This document shows, one piece after another, positions 1 to 9,141 of a stretch of DNA of 36,688 nucleotides (positions within the stretch are counted from its first letter, which is position 1; every line of letters begins with the position of its first letter). This DNA is from CADCTB01 sp038214685 (GTDB lineage Bacteria > Actinomycetota > Acidimicrobiia > Acidimicrobiales > AC-14). The stretch spans positions 1 through 36,688 of the forward strand of contig JBBQRO010000023.1 of NCBI GenBank assembly GCA_038214685.1, written 5' to 3'. The translations under genes and the position numbers were made by a program. Below the pieces are notes generated by a model, which saw only the letters and a list, made by a program, of their open reading frames with translations, made no database searches and was not told where the DNA came from.

Positions 1-217
1 GCTCGTCGCAGATCGGGCAGTCCTCGCTGCGAGCCTCGCCGACGTTGCGGGCGGCGCGGAGGAGCTCGGGGTGGGCGTCGCACACGTCGAGGCGGCTGAG
101 CCGACCCCGCTTGAACTCATCCAGGGTGTGCTTGCGCACCAAGCGGTAGTCGACCTCGCCCGGGCGGGCGGCTTGGCCCGCTCCTCGTGCCTGCAGCGAC
201 TCCGGCCCGAAGGTCAC
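1..217 (-). CDS. DUF5318 family protein, 3' end outside the window
   Basis: The 72 visible residues match the N-terminal part of the actinobacterial DUF5318 family (Mycobacterium Rv0049 is a member). Visible hallmarks are VDY near residue 22, VCDAHPELLRAA near residues 45-56 and the first zinc-ribbon-like pair CPIC near residue 68. The second Cys pair would lie beyond base 1. The function of the family is unknown. The start is the GTG at 217: an in-frame TGA lies 12 codons upstream and no other usable start codon lies between. A TACCCT box 7 bases upstream suggests leaderless transcription. It diverges from padR-ino1, and mycobacteria also keep DUF5318, PadR and ino1 close together, which supports the call. 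The family assignment rests on recalled motif similarity. Confidence 0.8.
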   Translation of the reverse strand, partial: MTFGPESLQARGAGQAARPGEVDYRLVRKHTLDEFKRGRLSRLDVCDAHPELLRAARNVGEARSEDCPICDE

Positions 218-224
218 GCCTTCG

Positions 225-230
225 AGGGTA
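225..230 (-). promoter_or_regulatory. Putative -10 box of a leaderless DUF5318 transcript
   Basis: TACCCT on the minus strand lies 7 bases before the GTG start at 217, fitting the actinobacterial TANNNT -10 pattern with transcription starting at the start codon. No clear -35 box is visible. Confidence 0.4.
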
Positions 231-301
231 GCGCCGGACCCGAGGGCCGGTCAGGCAGGCGCCTTGCCAACCGGCGACGTAGTGCGCATACTGGAGTCGA
301 T

Positions 302-316
302 ATATCGAACCGATAT
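302..316. promoter_or_regulatory. Inverted repeat, candidate PadR operator
   Basis: ATATCG-AAC-CGATAT is a perfect 6-bp inverted repeat with a 3-base spacer, in an AT-rich patch of otherwise GC-rich DNA, 23 bases before the preferred padR start. PadR-type repressors commonly bind short AT-rich dyads in their own promoters, so autoregulation of padR-ino1 is a reasonable inference. The dyad is seen directly; the protein that binds it is not known. Confidence 0.5.
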
Positions 317-339
317 GTCGGAACGAAAGAGTGTGTGCG

Positions 340-962
340 GTGCTCGAGCTGGCCATCCTGGGATTGCTGAAGGAGCAGGAGCTCCACGGCTACGAGCTGA
401 AGAAGCGGCTCACCGACGCCCTCGGTGCGTTCTCCAGCGTGTCGTTCGGCTCGCTCTATCCGGCCCTGGCCCGTCTGGAGGCTGCCGGCGCAGTGCGGGT
501 CGTCACCGTCGCCGCCTCCGACCCGGTGGCTCCGTCGCCCGTGGTGCCCATGACCGGGTCGATCGCCGGCGAGGCCGCCGCCTTCCGGGCCCGCCGCTCC
601 ACCGCCCGCCCGGTCCGCCCGTCGCGGACCCGCAAGGTCTACGCCATCACCGATCGGGGCGAGCAGCTCTTCGAGGAGCTGCTCGAGGCCGACTCGTCGA
701 GCGTCGACGACGACCGGGCCTTCAACCTCAAGCTGGCCTTCTGCCGCCACCTGCCGCCCGAACGGCGCCTGGGGCTCTTCGAGCAGCGCCGGGCCCTGCT
801 GGTCGACCGACTGGCCAAGGCCCGCACCAACCACCGCAGCCGCAAGGAACGCATGGACCTGTACACCCAGTCGCTGGTCGACCACGGCACCGAGACCACC
901 GAGGCTGACATCTCGTGGCTCGACCGCCTGATCGCCCTCGAACGCAAGGGAGGACAACCCTC

Positions 963-966
<4 letters not shown>
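340..966 (+). CDS. PadR family transcriptional regulator
   Basis: 208-residue winged-helix regulator. The PadR N-domain is clear: LAILGLLKEQELHGYELKKR (about residues 4-23), then a recognition-helix region with SFGSLYPALARLEAAG, and the wing ending in VYAITDRGEQLFEELL. An insert of about 40 residues rich in Pro, Ala and Arg separates the recognition helix from the wing strand; I recall similar inserts in PadR proteins linked to ino1. The C-terminal half should form the dimerisation helices. The GTG at 340 is preferred over the one at 331 because GAAAG at 325-329 is then correctly spaced and the protein begins in the way PadR proteins usually do. The stop overlaps the ino1 start (ATGA), so the two are co-translated and PadR probably controls inositol synthesis. 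Confidence 0.9.
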
Positions 967-2033
<1,067 letters not shown>

Positions 2034-2111
2034 CCCTCCGGGTGTGGGCGATCCGGTGTCGTATTCGACCGCGAATCACCCACACTGGAGCGGCGGTGAC
2101 AGTATTCGCGG

Positions 2112-2855
2112 ATGCCCAGTGATACCCCTGCGACGTGGAACCGGCTCATCGAGGGCGGTCGGGGCGGGGTGCTCCCGGGCGTCGACGCCGTGACCTACGG
2201 GCCCGACATCGGCACCGAGGACGACTTCCGGCTCCTGGGCGGCAACCTCACGGGAAAGCGGGTGCTGGAGCTGGGATGCGGGGCGGGCCAGAACCTGGTG
2301 GCCATGGCCAAGCAGGGCGCCCATGCCATCGGGCTGGACTTCTCGGCCGAGCAGCTGGCCGGCGCCCGGCGGCTTGCCGAGCGCGAAGGCGTGAAGGTCG
2401 AGCTCCATACCGGCGACCTGGCCGAACTGGTCTTCCTGCGGGCCGAGAGCATCGACGTGGTCTTCTCGGCCTACGCCCTCGGGCTTGTGCCCGACATGAA
2501 CCGGGTCTTCCGCCAGGTACACCGGGTGCTCAGGCAGGGCGCGGCCCTGGTGTTTTCCCTGCCCCATCCCTCCGCCCATCTCATCGACGACGACGACCCG
2601 CTGCAGCCGCTGCTCATCCGCCGTTCCTATTTCGACAGGACCAGCGTCAACTATGACTGGGAGGGCCTGCCGCTGTCGGCCCACCACCACACGTTCTCGG
2701 ACCTCTTCACCGGGCTGTCCCGGGCCAACTTCCGGGTCGACACCGTGCTGGAGCCCGAGCCCACGGCCGACGGCCACCGCACGCCCCACTGGCGCGACGC
2801 CTACCGATGGGTGCCCCGGACGCTCGTGCTTCGCGCCCGCAAGGAAGGGGTCTGA
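2112..2855 (+). CDS. Class I SAM-dependent methyltransferase
   Basis: 247 residues. Motif I, VLELGCGAGQNLVAMAKQG, at about residues 50-68 forms the S-adenosylmethionine pocket. The acidic residue of motif II is in GLDFS (about residue 76), and motif IV reads IDVVFSAYALGLVPDMNRVF (about 115-135), followed by HRVLRQGAALVFSLPHP, as in Methyltransf_11/25 proteins. The N-terminus (TPATWNRLIEGGRGGVLPG) and the C-terminal WRDAYRWVPRTLVLRARK resemble small-molecule or lipid methyltransferases of actinobacteria. The substrate cannot be told from sequence. It sits alone 78 bases after ino1. CAGTAT 6 bases before the ATG could be a leaderless -10 box, as no good ribosome-binding site is present. Confidence 0.88.
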   Translation: MPSDTPATWNRLIEGGRGGVLPGVDAVTYGPDIGTEDDFRLLGGNLTGKRVLELGCGAGQNLVAMAKQGAHAIGLDFSAEQLAGARRLAEREGVKVELHTGDLAELVFLRAESIDVVFSAYALGLVPDMNRVFRQVHRVLRQGAALVFSLPHPSAHLIDDDDPLQPLLIRRSYFDRTSVNYDWEGLPLSAHHHTFSDLFTGLSRANFRVDTVLEPEPTADGHRTPHWRDAYRWVPRTLVLRARKEGV

Positions 2856-2863
2856 CCGCGGCG

Positions 2864-3334
2864 TTGCGGGCGGCTGACGTGCTCCAGAGCATCCACGCCT
2901 CCCTGGAGCGGGGCGGGTTCACGGTGACACAAGACTCCGTGGCCGGGCGGCGGGCGACCATCGGCCGTTCCGCCCGGCTGCGGCTCGGACCCAGGCGCCA
3001 CCTGTTCGTACTGGTGGCCGTGTTCAAGGCGGGCATGGCCGGCCGGGAGCACCTCGACCGGTACCTCGACGAGGCCGGCCAGTACGCGGCGACGGTGAAG
3101 ACGGGCCGGGCCTCCGGAGCGGCGGCGGTGGCGGTGGCCGTGGTCGAGACGATCGCGGACATGGCCTCGGTCGAGTGGGCGCTGGCTCCGCCTTCCCGCC
3201 CTCCGGCTGGGCGGTCGCCTGCCTTTCCTGTCCTGGTCGACCTGCTGGCCGGACGGGTGACCTCCCCGGAGGCGCCGGCCGACCTGTGCCGGGTGGTTGG
3301 GGAACACGTGCGGCCATCCATGCGGTTGGTGTAG
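2864..3334 (+). CDS. Conserved-looking hypothetical protein
   Basis: About 156 residues with no domain I can name. The N-terminal part (VLQSIHASLERGGFTVTQDS, then RLRLGPRRHLFVLVAVF) alternates helix and strand in the way of small alpha/beta proteins, and the codon pattern agrees with neighbouring genes, so I take it as real. The start is uncertain: TTG 2864 is preferred because AAGGAAGGGG lies at 2841-2850 and only a 9-base gap follows the methyltransferase stop. GTG 2879 and an overlapping ATG at 2807 are alternatives. Close packing suggests co-transcription with the methyltransferase. No function is proposed. Confidence 0.6.
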   Translation: MRAADVLQSIHASLERGGFTVTQDSVAGRRATIGRSARLRLGPRRHLFVLVAVFKAGMAGREHLDRYLDEAGQYAATVKTGRASGAAAVAVAVVETIADMASVEWALAPPSRPPAGRSPAFPVLVDLLAGRVTSPEAPADLCRVVGEHVRPSMRLV

Positions 3335-3492
3335 AGGCAAGGTAGGATTGGGCAGATCCTGTGACGTACCGGCCGCCTAGGCGGCGACGACGCACGATGC
3401 GGGCGAGGCTCCTGAGGTGGGGTACCCGCCCGGCATGAAGCAGAGCAGGCGCGGAGAAGAGCGGCAGTGCCGACCTCTCCCTCCGCAACGAA

Positions 3493-3505
3493 GTGCCGGA
3501 GGCAC
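3493..3505 (+). promoter_or_regulatory. Small hairpin holding the helicase ribosome-binding site
   Basis: GTGCC-GGA-GGCAC can fold so that the GGAGG ribosome-binding site (3498-3502) lies in the loop and 3' arm, ending directly before the ATG at 3506. This could dampen translation. It is only a 5-bp stem, so the effect is inference. Confidence 0.3.
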
Positions 3506-6500
3506 ATGCACGACGTAGCAGCAGAGGAGCAGGGCCCGAGCGGCCCGCTGAGCGGAGAACAACGCCCGAGCGGCCCGCTGAGCGGAGAACAACGCCCGAG
3601 CGGGGAGGCCCGCCCGAGCGGCGGTTCGAGAGGGGAGGCCCGCCCCGTCTCGGAGCACGAGCTGGGGTGGGCCATCGAGGCCGAGGCCGCCGGCGAGGCC
3701 ACGCCGGCCCAGTACGCCATGCTCGAGGCCCACCGGGTCGAGTGGCGCACCGGCCTGGCCCGGCTGCTCCGGGAGACCGAGGCCAACCTGGTCAAGGTCC
3801 GCGCCCTGGCCGGTCCGGAGCGCGACCAGGTGGTGGCCGACTTCGAGCGGGAGCGGTCCCTCCTGGCCTCCGCCCTCGGCCGGTTGAACGGGGTCAAGCC
3901 CGAGGTGGTCGACGACCGCACCCTCGACGGCCCCGGCGAGGTGCGACTGCAGGCGTCGTGGTCCGACGGTCGGGTGGTGATGTGGGCGGCGGGCCCCGGC
4001 ACCGAGCCCGCCTCCGACGAGGAACTGGGCCACCGACTCGCCCAGGTCGACGCGCCGGGCGGCGGTTGGTGGCCGCATGATCCCGTGGCCCTTCCCGCCG
4101 GGCCCTCCCAGAGCCGGGAACGGGCCTCGGCCCGCGCCATCGGCATGCCTCAGGCCCTGGGCTGGCTGGTCACGGTGGGAGCCAAAGACCGCCCCGAGGG
4201 CGTGGGGGCCAGCGTGGTCTGGCTGGGCCGGGTGGCGGTCTGGGCCGTCGACTTCGTGGCGCGCGGCGCCATCATTCCCACCCTCCAGAGCACCGGTTCG
4301 TCGTTCGCCGTCCAGTGGGCGCCCGCCCTGATCGACCGGGCCAAGCTCGACGCCCTGTCCCGGGCCATGCCCGGTCCCGTCGCCGCCCTCGACCGGGCCG
4401 ACGCCCGGACGCTGACCATCGACGTCCTGGGCGCCACAGTCGACGCCATTGTGCGCGACGCCGCCGGCCGCCTCGAGCTCCCGGCCCCGCCGCCCGTGGT
4501 CCGCACGCCTGCCGACGTCGCCGAGGCGGTGGTAACCAGTCTCGACGGGTCGCCGTTCGACGCCCCCGCCCGCCTGGCCACACCGCTCGTCGAGCGCCTT
4601 GAGCGGTGGGCAGAGGCGGTGCGCGGGCCGGTCGATGCCCGGCTGGTCGTGCAGCTCGACCCGCCCGACAAGGGCGGAGCCTGGTTCCTCTCCGTACTCG
4701 GCCCCGGCCAGGATGGCCGGCTCGTGCCGCTGGAGGTGGCCCTGGTCGACGGTCGGTCGAAGCGGCACCTGGCCGACGAGACGGTGCGGCTGGAGCGGCT
4801 CCTCCCCGTGCTCAACCGCCCGGGTGGCCAGCGCCGGGGTGAGGTCGTGCTCAGTCAGGACGAGGCGTTCGAGCTCATGGGCATCACCGGCCCGGCCCTC
4901 GCCGCCGCCGGTTTCGACATCCGGGTGCCCTCCCTGTCCCGCCGCAAGCCCCGGCCCGCGCTGCGGCTCACCGCTGAGCCGGTCGACGCCTCGGTGGTCG
5001 GCGCCCACCAGCTGGCCGACGTGCGTTGGTCGGCTGTTTTCGACGACGTCGAGCTGACCGCGGACGATATCCGTCGACTGGCCGCCGAGGCGCGCCCGCT
5101 GATTCACTCCCGGGGCCGCTGGGTGGAAATCGACCGGGTCGACCTCACCGAGGCCGCCGCCGCCTTGGCGGAGCGGGCCAACCGCACCCGTCTCACCGGG
5201 GCCGAGGTTCTGCGCCACGCCGTCGGGCTGGAGAGCTCGCCGCTGTCTGGTGGCACCAGCGTGGGGGGCACGGGTTGGGCCGCCGACCTCCTGGCCCGCA
5301 CCAGCACTGTGTCCAAGGAGGCCGTCGCCGAGCCCGAGGGCTTCGCCGGCACCCTGCGCAGCTACCAGGCCGAGGCCCTGGCCTGGCTCGGCTTCCTCGA
5401 CTCCGCCGGCCTGGGCGGCTGCCTGGCCCTCGACATGGGCTTGGGAAAGACGCCCACGGTGCTCGCCCACCTGGCCCGCGCCTCGAAGGGGTCCGGCCCC
5501 ACCCTGGTGATCGCCCCGCCGGCCGTCGTCGGCAACTGGTCGGCCGAGGCGGCCCGGTTCGCCCCCGGTCTCCGGGTGGTCATCCACCACGGCGCCAGCC
5601 GGGCCACCGCCGCTGAGCTGCGGACCAAGGCCGAGGCGGCCGACCTGATGATCACCACCTACGGCACAGCGGTGCGCGACATCGACGCCATCAGCGGCTT
5701 CGAATGGGCCCGCGTCGTCCTCGACGAGGCCCAGGCCATCAAGAACCCCTCCAGCGACGTGGCCCAGGAGCTGCGCCGAATCCAGGCCCGGAGCCGCCTG
5801 GCCCTCACCGGCACCCCGGTCGAGAACGGCCTGGGCGATCTCTGGGCCATTCTCGACTTCACCAACCCCGGCCTGCTGGGCGCCCGGTCGGCGTTCGTAT
5901 CTCAGCTGTCGGCTCAAAGCAAGGACGGCCGCCCGAGCGGCGAGCACGCCCTCCGGGCCCTCAACGGCGTCCTGGTGTTCCGCCGCACCAAGTCCGAGCC
6001 CGAGGTGGCCGCCGAACTGCCCGACAAGATCGACGAGCTCGACCACTGCACTATGACCCCCGAGCAGGTCGGGCTCTACCAGGCTGTCATCGACCGTCTG
6101 GTGCTGGCCAACGCCGACGAGCGTCGCCAGGGCGACATCCTGGCCGCCATCACCGCCCTCAAGCAGATCTGCAACCATCCCTCGGCCTACCAGGACGACG
6201 GCCAGTCCCTCGTCGGGCGCTCCGGGAAGCTGGCCCGGCTCGAGGAGATCGTCGACTCCGTGTTCGCCGCCGGCGAGAAGGTGCTGGTCTTCACCCACTT
6301 CGCCGAGTGGGGCAAGAAGCTGGCCGACCACCTCACCGCCCGCACCGGCATCCCCGCTGGCTGCTATCACGGGGGCCTCTCCCGGGGGGTGCGCGACAAG
6401 ATGATCGCCGACTTCCAGGCCCGCAAGGGCCCGGCGGCCCTGGTCCTGTCGCTCAAGGCGGGCGGTACCGGCCTCAACCTCACCGCCGCCAGCCACGTCG

Positions 6501-6808
6501 TGCTCTACGACCGCTGGTGGAACCCGGCGGTCGAGGACCAGGCCCGTGACCGGGCGTGGCGGATCGGCCAGGAGCGCACCGTGGTGTCCCACCGCTTGGT
6601 GTGCCCGGGCACGGTCGACGAGCGAGTGGAAGACGTCGTCAACGGCAAGCGCCACATCGCCGACCTGGTCCTGCCCCGGTCCAGCTCCCTGGCCGACCTC
6701 GACCCGGACCAGCTTCGCGTCGCCCTGGGCCTGCGCCCCGACATGGTGCTCACCGCCGAGGCGGAGGAGACGGCCACCAGCAGCGGCGATCGGGAGGAAG
6801 CGGCATGA
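3506..6808 (+). CDS. SNF2/HelZ-type superfamily 2 helicase
   Basis: About 1100 residues. The C-terminal half is a complete SNF2 ATPase: LRSYQAEALAWLGFLDS (Q-motif region), Walker A DMGLGKT at about residue 643, DEAQ box at about 739, motif III LALTGTPVENGLGDLW, then the helicase C domain with KVLVFTHF, LKAGGTGLNLTAAS and the arginine-finger motif DQARDRAWRIGQ. The N-terminal half is the SNF2-associated region seen in actinobacterial HelZ-like proteins (compare Rv2101). It is a probable ATP-driven DNA or nucleoprotein translocase; the cellular role is unknown. The ATG at 3506 follows GGAGG; an in-frame GTG at 3467 is possible but lacks a ribosome-binding site. Residues 10-32 are encoded by a tandem repeat. 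The stop overlaps the next start (ATGA). Confidence 0.92.
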   Translation: MHDVAAEEQGPSGPLSGEQRPSGPLSGEQRPSGEARPSGGSRGEARPVSEHELGWAIEAEAAGEATPAQYAMLEAHRVEWRTGLARLLRETEANLVKVRALAGPERDQVVADFERERSLLASALGRLNGVKPEVVDDRTLDGPGEVRLQASWSDGRVVMWAAGPGTEPASDEELGHRLAQVDAPGGGWWPHDPVALPAGPSQSRERASARAIGMPQALGWLVTVGAKDRPEGVGASVVWLGRVAVWAVDFVARGAIIPTLQSTGSSFAVQWAPALIDRAKLDALSRAMPGPVAALDRADARTLTIDVLGATVDAIVRDAAGRLELPAPPPVVRTPADVAEAVVTSLDGSPFDAPARLATPLVERLERWAEAVRGPVDARLVVQLDPPDKGGAWFLSVLGPGQDGRLVPLEVALVDGRSKRHLADETVRLERLLPVLNRPGGQRRGEVVLSQDEAFELMGITGPALAAAGFDIRVPSLSRRKPRPALRLTAEPVDASVVGAHQLADVRWSAVFDDVELTADDIRRLAAEARPLIHSRGRWVEIDRVDLTEAAAALAERANRTRLTGAEVLRHAVGLESSPLSGGTSVGGTGWAADLLARTSTVSKEAVAEPEGFAGTLRSYQAEALAWLGFLDSAGLGGCLALDMGLGKTPTVLAHLARASKGSGPTLVIAPPAVVGNWSAEAARFAPGLRVVIHHGASRATAAELRTKAEAADLMITTYGTAVRDIDAISGFEWARVVLDEAQAIKNPSSDVAQELRRIQARSRLALTGTPVENGLGDLWAILDFTNPGLLGARSAFVSQLSAQSKDGRPSGEHALRALNGVLVFRRTKSEPEVAAELPDKIDELDHCTMTPEQVGLYQAVIDRLVLANADERRQGDILAAITALKQICNHPSAYQDDGQSLVGRSGKLARLEEIVDSVFAAGEKVLVFTHFAEWGKKLADHLTARTGIPAGCYHGGLSRGVRDKMIADFQARKGPAALVLSLKAGGTGLNLTAASHVVLYDRWWNPAVEDQARDRAWRIGQERTVVSHRLVCPGTVDERVEDVVNGKRHIADLVLPRSSSLADLDPDQLRVALGLRPDMVLTAEAEETATSSGDREEAA
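3534..3603 (+). repeat. 30-bp tandem repeat, 2.3 copies, inside the helicase start
   Basis: Two identical 30-bp units (3534-3563 and 3564-3593) plus 10 bases of a third. Each unit contains the short palindrome CCGCT-G-AGCGG. Because 30 is a multiple of 3 the protein frame is kept and the unit PSGPLSGEQR is repeated. This is an expandable low-complexity N-terminus. Confidence 0.9.
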
Positions 6809-7110
6809 GCCCTGACGGGCCCCGGCGCAATCACAACACCAACAAGCCGCAGCCCCGGCGCAACAGTCAGCCCCGGCCGCCCGCCGAGCCCACCCCGGCC
6901 GAGTTCTGGCGCATCGCGCCGAAGGCGGCGGTGCCGGCTCGGATCACGCCGGCGGCGGATCCCACCGCGCTGGTGCGGTCCCTGGGCCGCCCGCCGCTCG
7001 AGCACACCGGCGCCGACCGGTACCTGGCCGGCGTGGCCCAGCGGGCCGCCGGCCTGGCCACCGCACTGGCCGTCGCCGCCGACATCCTGGCCACGACCGA
7101 CGACGACTAA
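6805..7110 (+). CDS. Small helicase-coupled protein, resembles the tail of SWIM-type partner proteins
   Basis: 101 residues. The ATG overlaps the helicase stop (ATGA) behind GGGAGG, so it is translationally coupled to the SNF2 gene. Residues 1-30 are a basic, Asn/Pro/Arg-rich linker; residues 31-101 run FWRIAPKAAVPARITPAADP, then LVRSLGRPPLEH and a C-terminal helix of Ala and Leu. In many actinobacteria the SNF2 helicase is followed by a much longer SWIM zinc-finger protein whose C-terminal section has a similar FW...PP...L.RLG...L pattern. I infer that this protein corresponds to that tail without the SWIM zinc finger. No Cys or His cluster is present. Function unknown; probably works with the helicase. 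Confidence 0.75.
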   Translation: MSPDGPRRNHNTNKPQPRRNSQPRPPAEPTPAEFWRIAPKAAVPARITPAADPTALVRSLGRPPLEHTGADRYLAGVAQRAAGLATALAVAADILATTDDD

Positions 7111-7111
7111 T

Positions 7112-7158
7112 TTGCCTGGCGGCTCTCCGCCGACTGAGTTGCCTGGCGGCTCTCCGCC
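7112..7158 (+). repeat. Two copies of a hairpin-forming repeat
   Basis: A 20-bp unit occurs identically at 7112-7131 and 7139-7158 (period 27). Each copy contains the hairpin GGCGG-CTCT-CCGCC (7118-7131 and 7145-7158). The pair fills nearly the whole gap between the small helicase partner and the flavoprotein gene, and each copy begins with a TTG that could be mistaken for a start codon. It may be a processing or attenuation element, or a dispersed genomic repeat. Confidence 0.85.
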
Positions 7159-7159
7159 A

Positions 7160-8107
7160 TTGGTCGACGTCCTCGTCATCGGCGGGGGCCCGGCCGGACT
7201 GAGCGCGGCCACGTGGGCCGCCCGCTACCGCCGGTCGGTCCTGGTCGTCGACAGCGGCCAGTACCGCAACCGTTGGGCCGACGAGTCACACGGCTACCTC
7301 AGTCGCGACCCCACCGACCCGATGGCCCTGCTGGAGCAGGCCCGCGCCGACCTGGCCCGCTACCCCGAAGTCACCTTCTGCGACGGGGAGGCCACCGCAG
7401 CTCGCCGTGAGGTCGACGGGCGCTTCGTGGTGACCGTCGACGGCAGGGAACTGGTCGGGCTCCGGTTGATCCTGGCCACGGGCGTCGTCGACCAGTTCCC
7501 CGAGGTCGCCGGCTTCTTCGACCACTACGGCACGAGCGTCTTCCACTGCGCCACCTGCGACGGCTACGAGGCCCAGGGTTGCAAGGTGGTGATACTCGGT
7601 TGGGGCGAGCAGGTCGTCGCCTTCGCCGTGGGCCTCCTCCAGTGGGCCGCGTCGCTTACCGTGGTGACCGAAGGTCGGCCCCTCGAGGGCGACGGTCGTC
7701 ACCGTGCCGTCCTCGCTCGCCACGAAATCGGCCTGGTGGAGGACGACGCGGTGGCGCTGATGGGCGACAAGGGAGACCTGCAGGGTGTCCGCCTGCATGG
7801 CGGCGACGTGCTCGCCGCCGACCTTGTCTTCTTCAGCATCGCCCACCACCCCCGGCTGGAGCTGGCCTCCCAGATCGGCTGCGACTTCGACGATTCCGGC
7901 TGCCTCTGCGTCGACCGCGACGGCGCAACGACGGTCGACGGCTGCTACGCCGCCGGCGACATCACCCCCGGGTTCCAGTTGGTGGCGGTGGCCGTGGGCA
8001 AGGGTGCGGCCGCCGGCGTGGCCTGCGCCATCTCCCTGCAGGGCGAACAGGGAGCGCCCGAGTCGGCCGAACCCGCGCCCGACGCCGCTGCCGAGCTGGG
8101 GGGGTAG
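7160..8107 (+). CDS. Thioredoxin-reductase-like FAD/NAD(P)-dependent oxidoreductase
   Basis: About 315 residues. The N-terminal FAD-binding motif DVLVIGGGPAGLSAATWAAR starts at residue 3, the redox-active CATC motif lies near residue 130 in FHCATCDGYEAQG, and a C-terminal FAD motif reads GCYAAGDITPGFQLVAVAVG. The second Rossmann motif is weak: VVILGWGEQVVAFAVGL carries Trp where the NAD(P)-binding GGGxSA is expected, so pyridine-nucleotide use may differ from classical TrxB. A canonical trxB lies at 22112-23104, so this is a paralogue with another electron partner. The start is probably TTG 7160, directly after the hairpin repeats; TTG 7112 and 7139 lie inside the repeats. It may be read through from the helicase pair upstream. 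Confidence 0.85.
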   Translation: MVDVLVIGGGPAGLSAATWAARYRRSVLVVDSGQYRNRWADESHGYLSRDPTDPMALLEQARADLARYPEVTFCDGEATAARREVDGRFVVTVDGRELVGLRLILATGVVDQFPEVAGFFDHYGTSVFHCATCDGYEAQGCKVVILGWGEQVVAFAVGLLQWAASLTVVTEGRPLEGDGRHRAVLARHEIGLVEDDAVALMGDKGDLQGVRLHGGDVLAADLVFFSIAHHPRLELASQIGCDFDDSGCLCVDRDGATTVDGCYAAGDITPGFQLVAVAVGKGAAAGVACAISLQGEQGAPESAEPAPDAAAELGG

Positions 8108-8115
8108 GGCCTACC

Positions 8116-9063
8116 TCAGACGGCGGCCATGTCGGCGAAGGCCTTGGACGACGTGCGGAGGCGGAGCTTGGCCAGGGCCCGCCGCTCCACCTGGCGGACG
8201 CCCTCGGCGCTCATGCCGCACGTGCGGCCAACCTCGGCCAGGGTGCGGGGCTGGCCCCGGTCGAAGCCGTAGCGGAGGCTGACGACCCTGCGCTCGTCCT
8301 CGCTCAGCGTGCCGAGCAGCCGGGCCACATGGGCGGGCAGTGAGGCGGCGATGATCTGGTCGATGGCCGGAACTGCGTCGGGGTCCTGGACCACGTCGGC
8401 CAGGGTGTGGTCGCCCTCGGCGGAGAGCGGCTCGAACAGCGACGCCGGGTGCGGCGCCAGGCGCAATGCCTCGGCTACCCGGTCGCAGGCCAGGTCGCAC
8501 TCGGATGCCAGCTCCTCGACCCGGGGCGAGCGGCCCAGCTCGGACTCGAGGTGGGCTTTGGCCCGCTGCACCCGGCTGACGGTTTCGCCGGCGTGCACCG
8601 GAAGCCGGATGGTGCGGGCGGTGTTGGCCACCGCCCGGGTGATGGCTTGGCGGATCCACCAGGTGGCGTAGGTGGAGAACTTGAACCCGCGCCCGAAGTC
8701 GAACTTCTCCAAGGCGTGGATCAGCCCCAGGTTCCCTTCCTGCACCAGATCGAGCAGGGGGAGGCCCGAGGACTGGTAACGCTTGGCGATCGACACCACC
8801 AGGCGCAGGTTCGCCTCGACGAAGGCCGTCTCGGCCTTCTCGCCGGTTGCCACCTCGGCCCGGAGCCGGCTCGCGACGTCCGGGGCCAAGGCGTCGGCGT
8901 CGGCCAAGTCGGCGGCGGCGCGTCGACCGGCGTCTATCACGGTGCCAATTCGTTGCTCATCGTCACGGGTGAGCAGCTGGTGCCGGCCGATTTCGTTCAG
9001 GTACAGCCGCAGCAGGTCGGCGTCGGCTCCGTCTCGGCCCGTGGACTTTTCCCTGATCGGCAT
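8116..9063 (-). CDS. Group 2 RNA polymerase sigma-70 factor
   Basis: About 315 residues. Region 1.2 is DLLRLYLNEIGRHQLLTRDD. Region 2 is FVEANLRLVVSIAKRYQSSG, DLVQEGNLGLIHALEKFD and FKFSTYATWWIRQAI, with the -10-reading residues of the sigma-70 type. Region 3 follows, and region 4 (LSEDERRVVSLRYGFDRG, then TLAEVGRTCGMSAEGVRQVE) carries the -35-binding helix-turn-helix. It lacks the long acidic N-terminus of the housekeeping factor, so it is a SigB/HrdD-like alternative factor. ATG 9063 is preferred because GGAG lies 6 bases upstream; ATG 9075 and GTG 9078 are alternatives. It is 78 bases downstream of the zinc-ribbon gene on the same strand. It ends 8 bases from the convergent flavoprotein gene with no visible terminator between. 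Confidence 0.92.
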   Translation of the reverse strand: MPIREKSTGRDGADADLLRLYLNEIGRHQLLTRDDEQRIGTVIDAGRRAAADLADADALAPDVASRLRAEVATGEKAETAFVEANLRLVVSIAKRYQSSGLPLLDLVQEGNLGLIHALEKFDFGRGFKFSTYATWWIRQAITRAVANTARTIRLPVHAGETVSRVQRAKAHLESELGRSPRVEELASECDLACDRVAEALRLAPHPASLFEPLSAEGDHTLADVVQDPDAVPAIDQIIAASLPAHVARLLGTLSEDERRVVSLRYGFDRGQPRTLAEVGRTCGMSAEGVRQVERRALAKLRLRTSSKAFADMAAV

Positions 9064-9141
9064 GCTCAGCTCCATCACTCGAGGTGATCCGAACGGTTGT
9101 TCAACCTCAGCAACAGCCAGCTTGTTCCTACCCTCGATGGC

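Noticed and set aside
3377..6655. A very long open frame (over 1000 codons) on the minus strand opposite the SNF2 helicase gene.
   Set aside because: High GC leaves stop codons rare in the frame antisense to a strongly biased gene. The product has no recognisable domain, while the plus strand encodes all SNF2 motifs.
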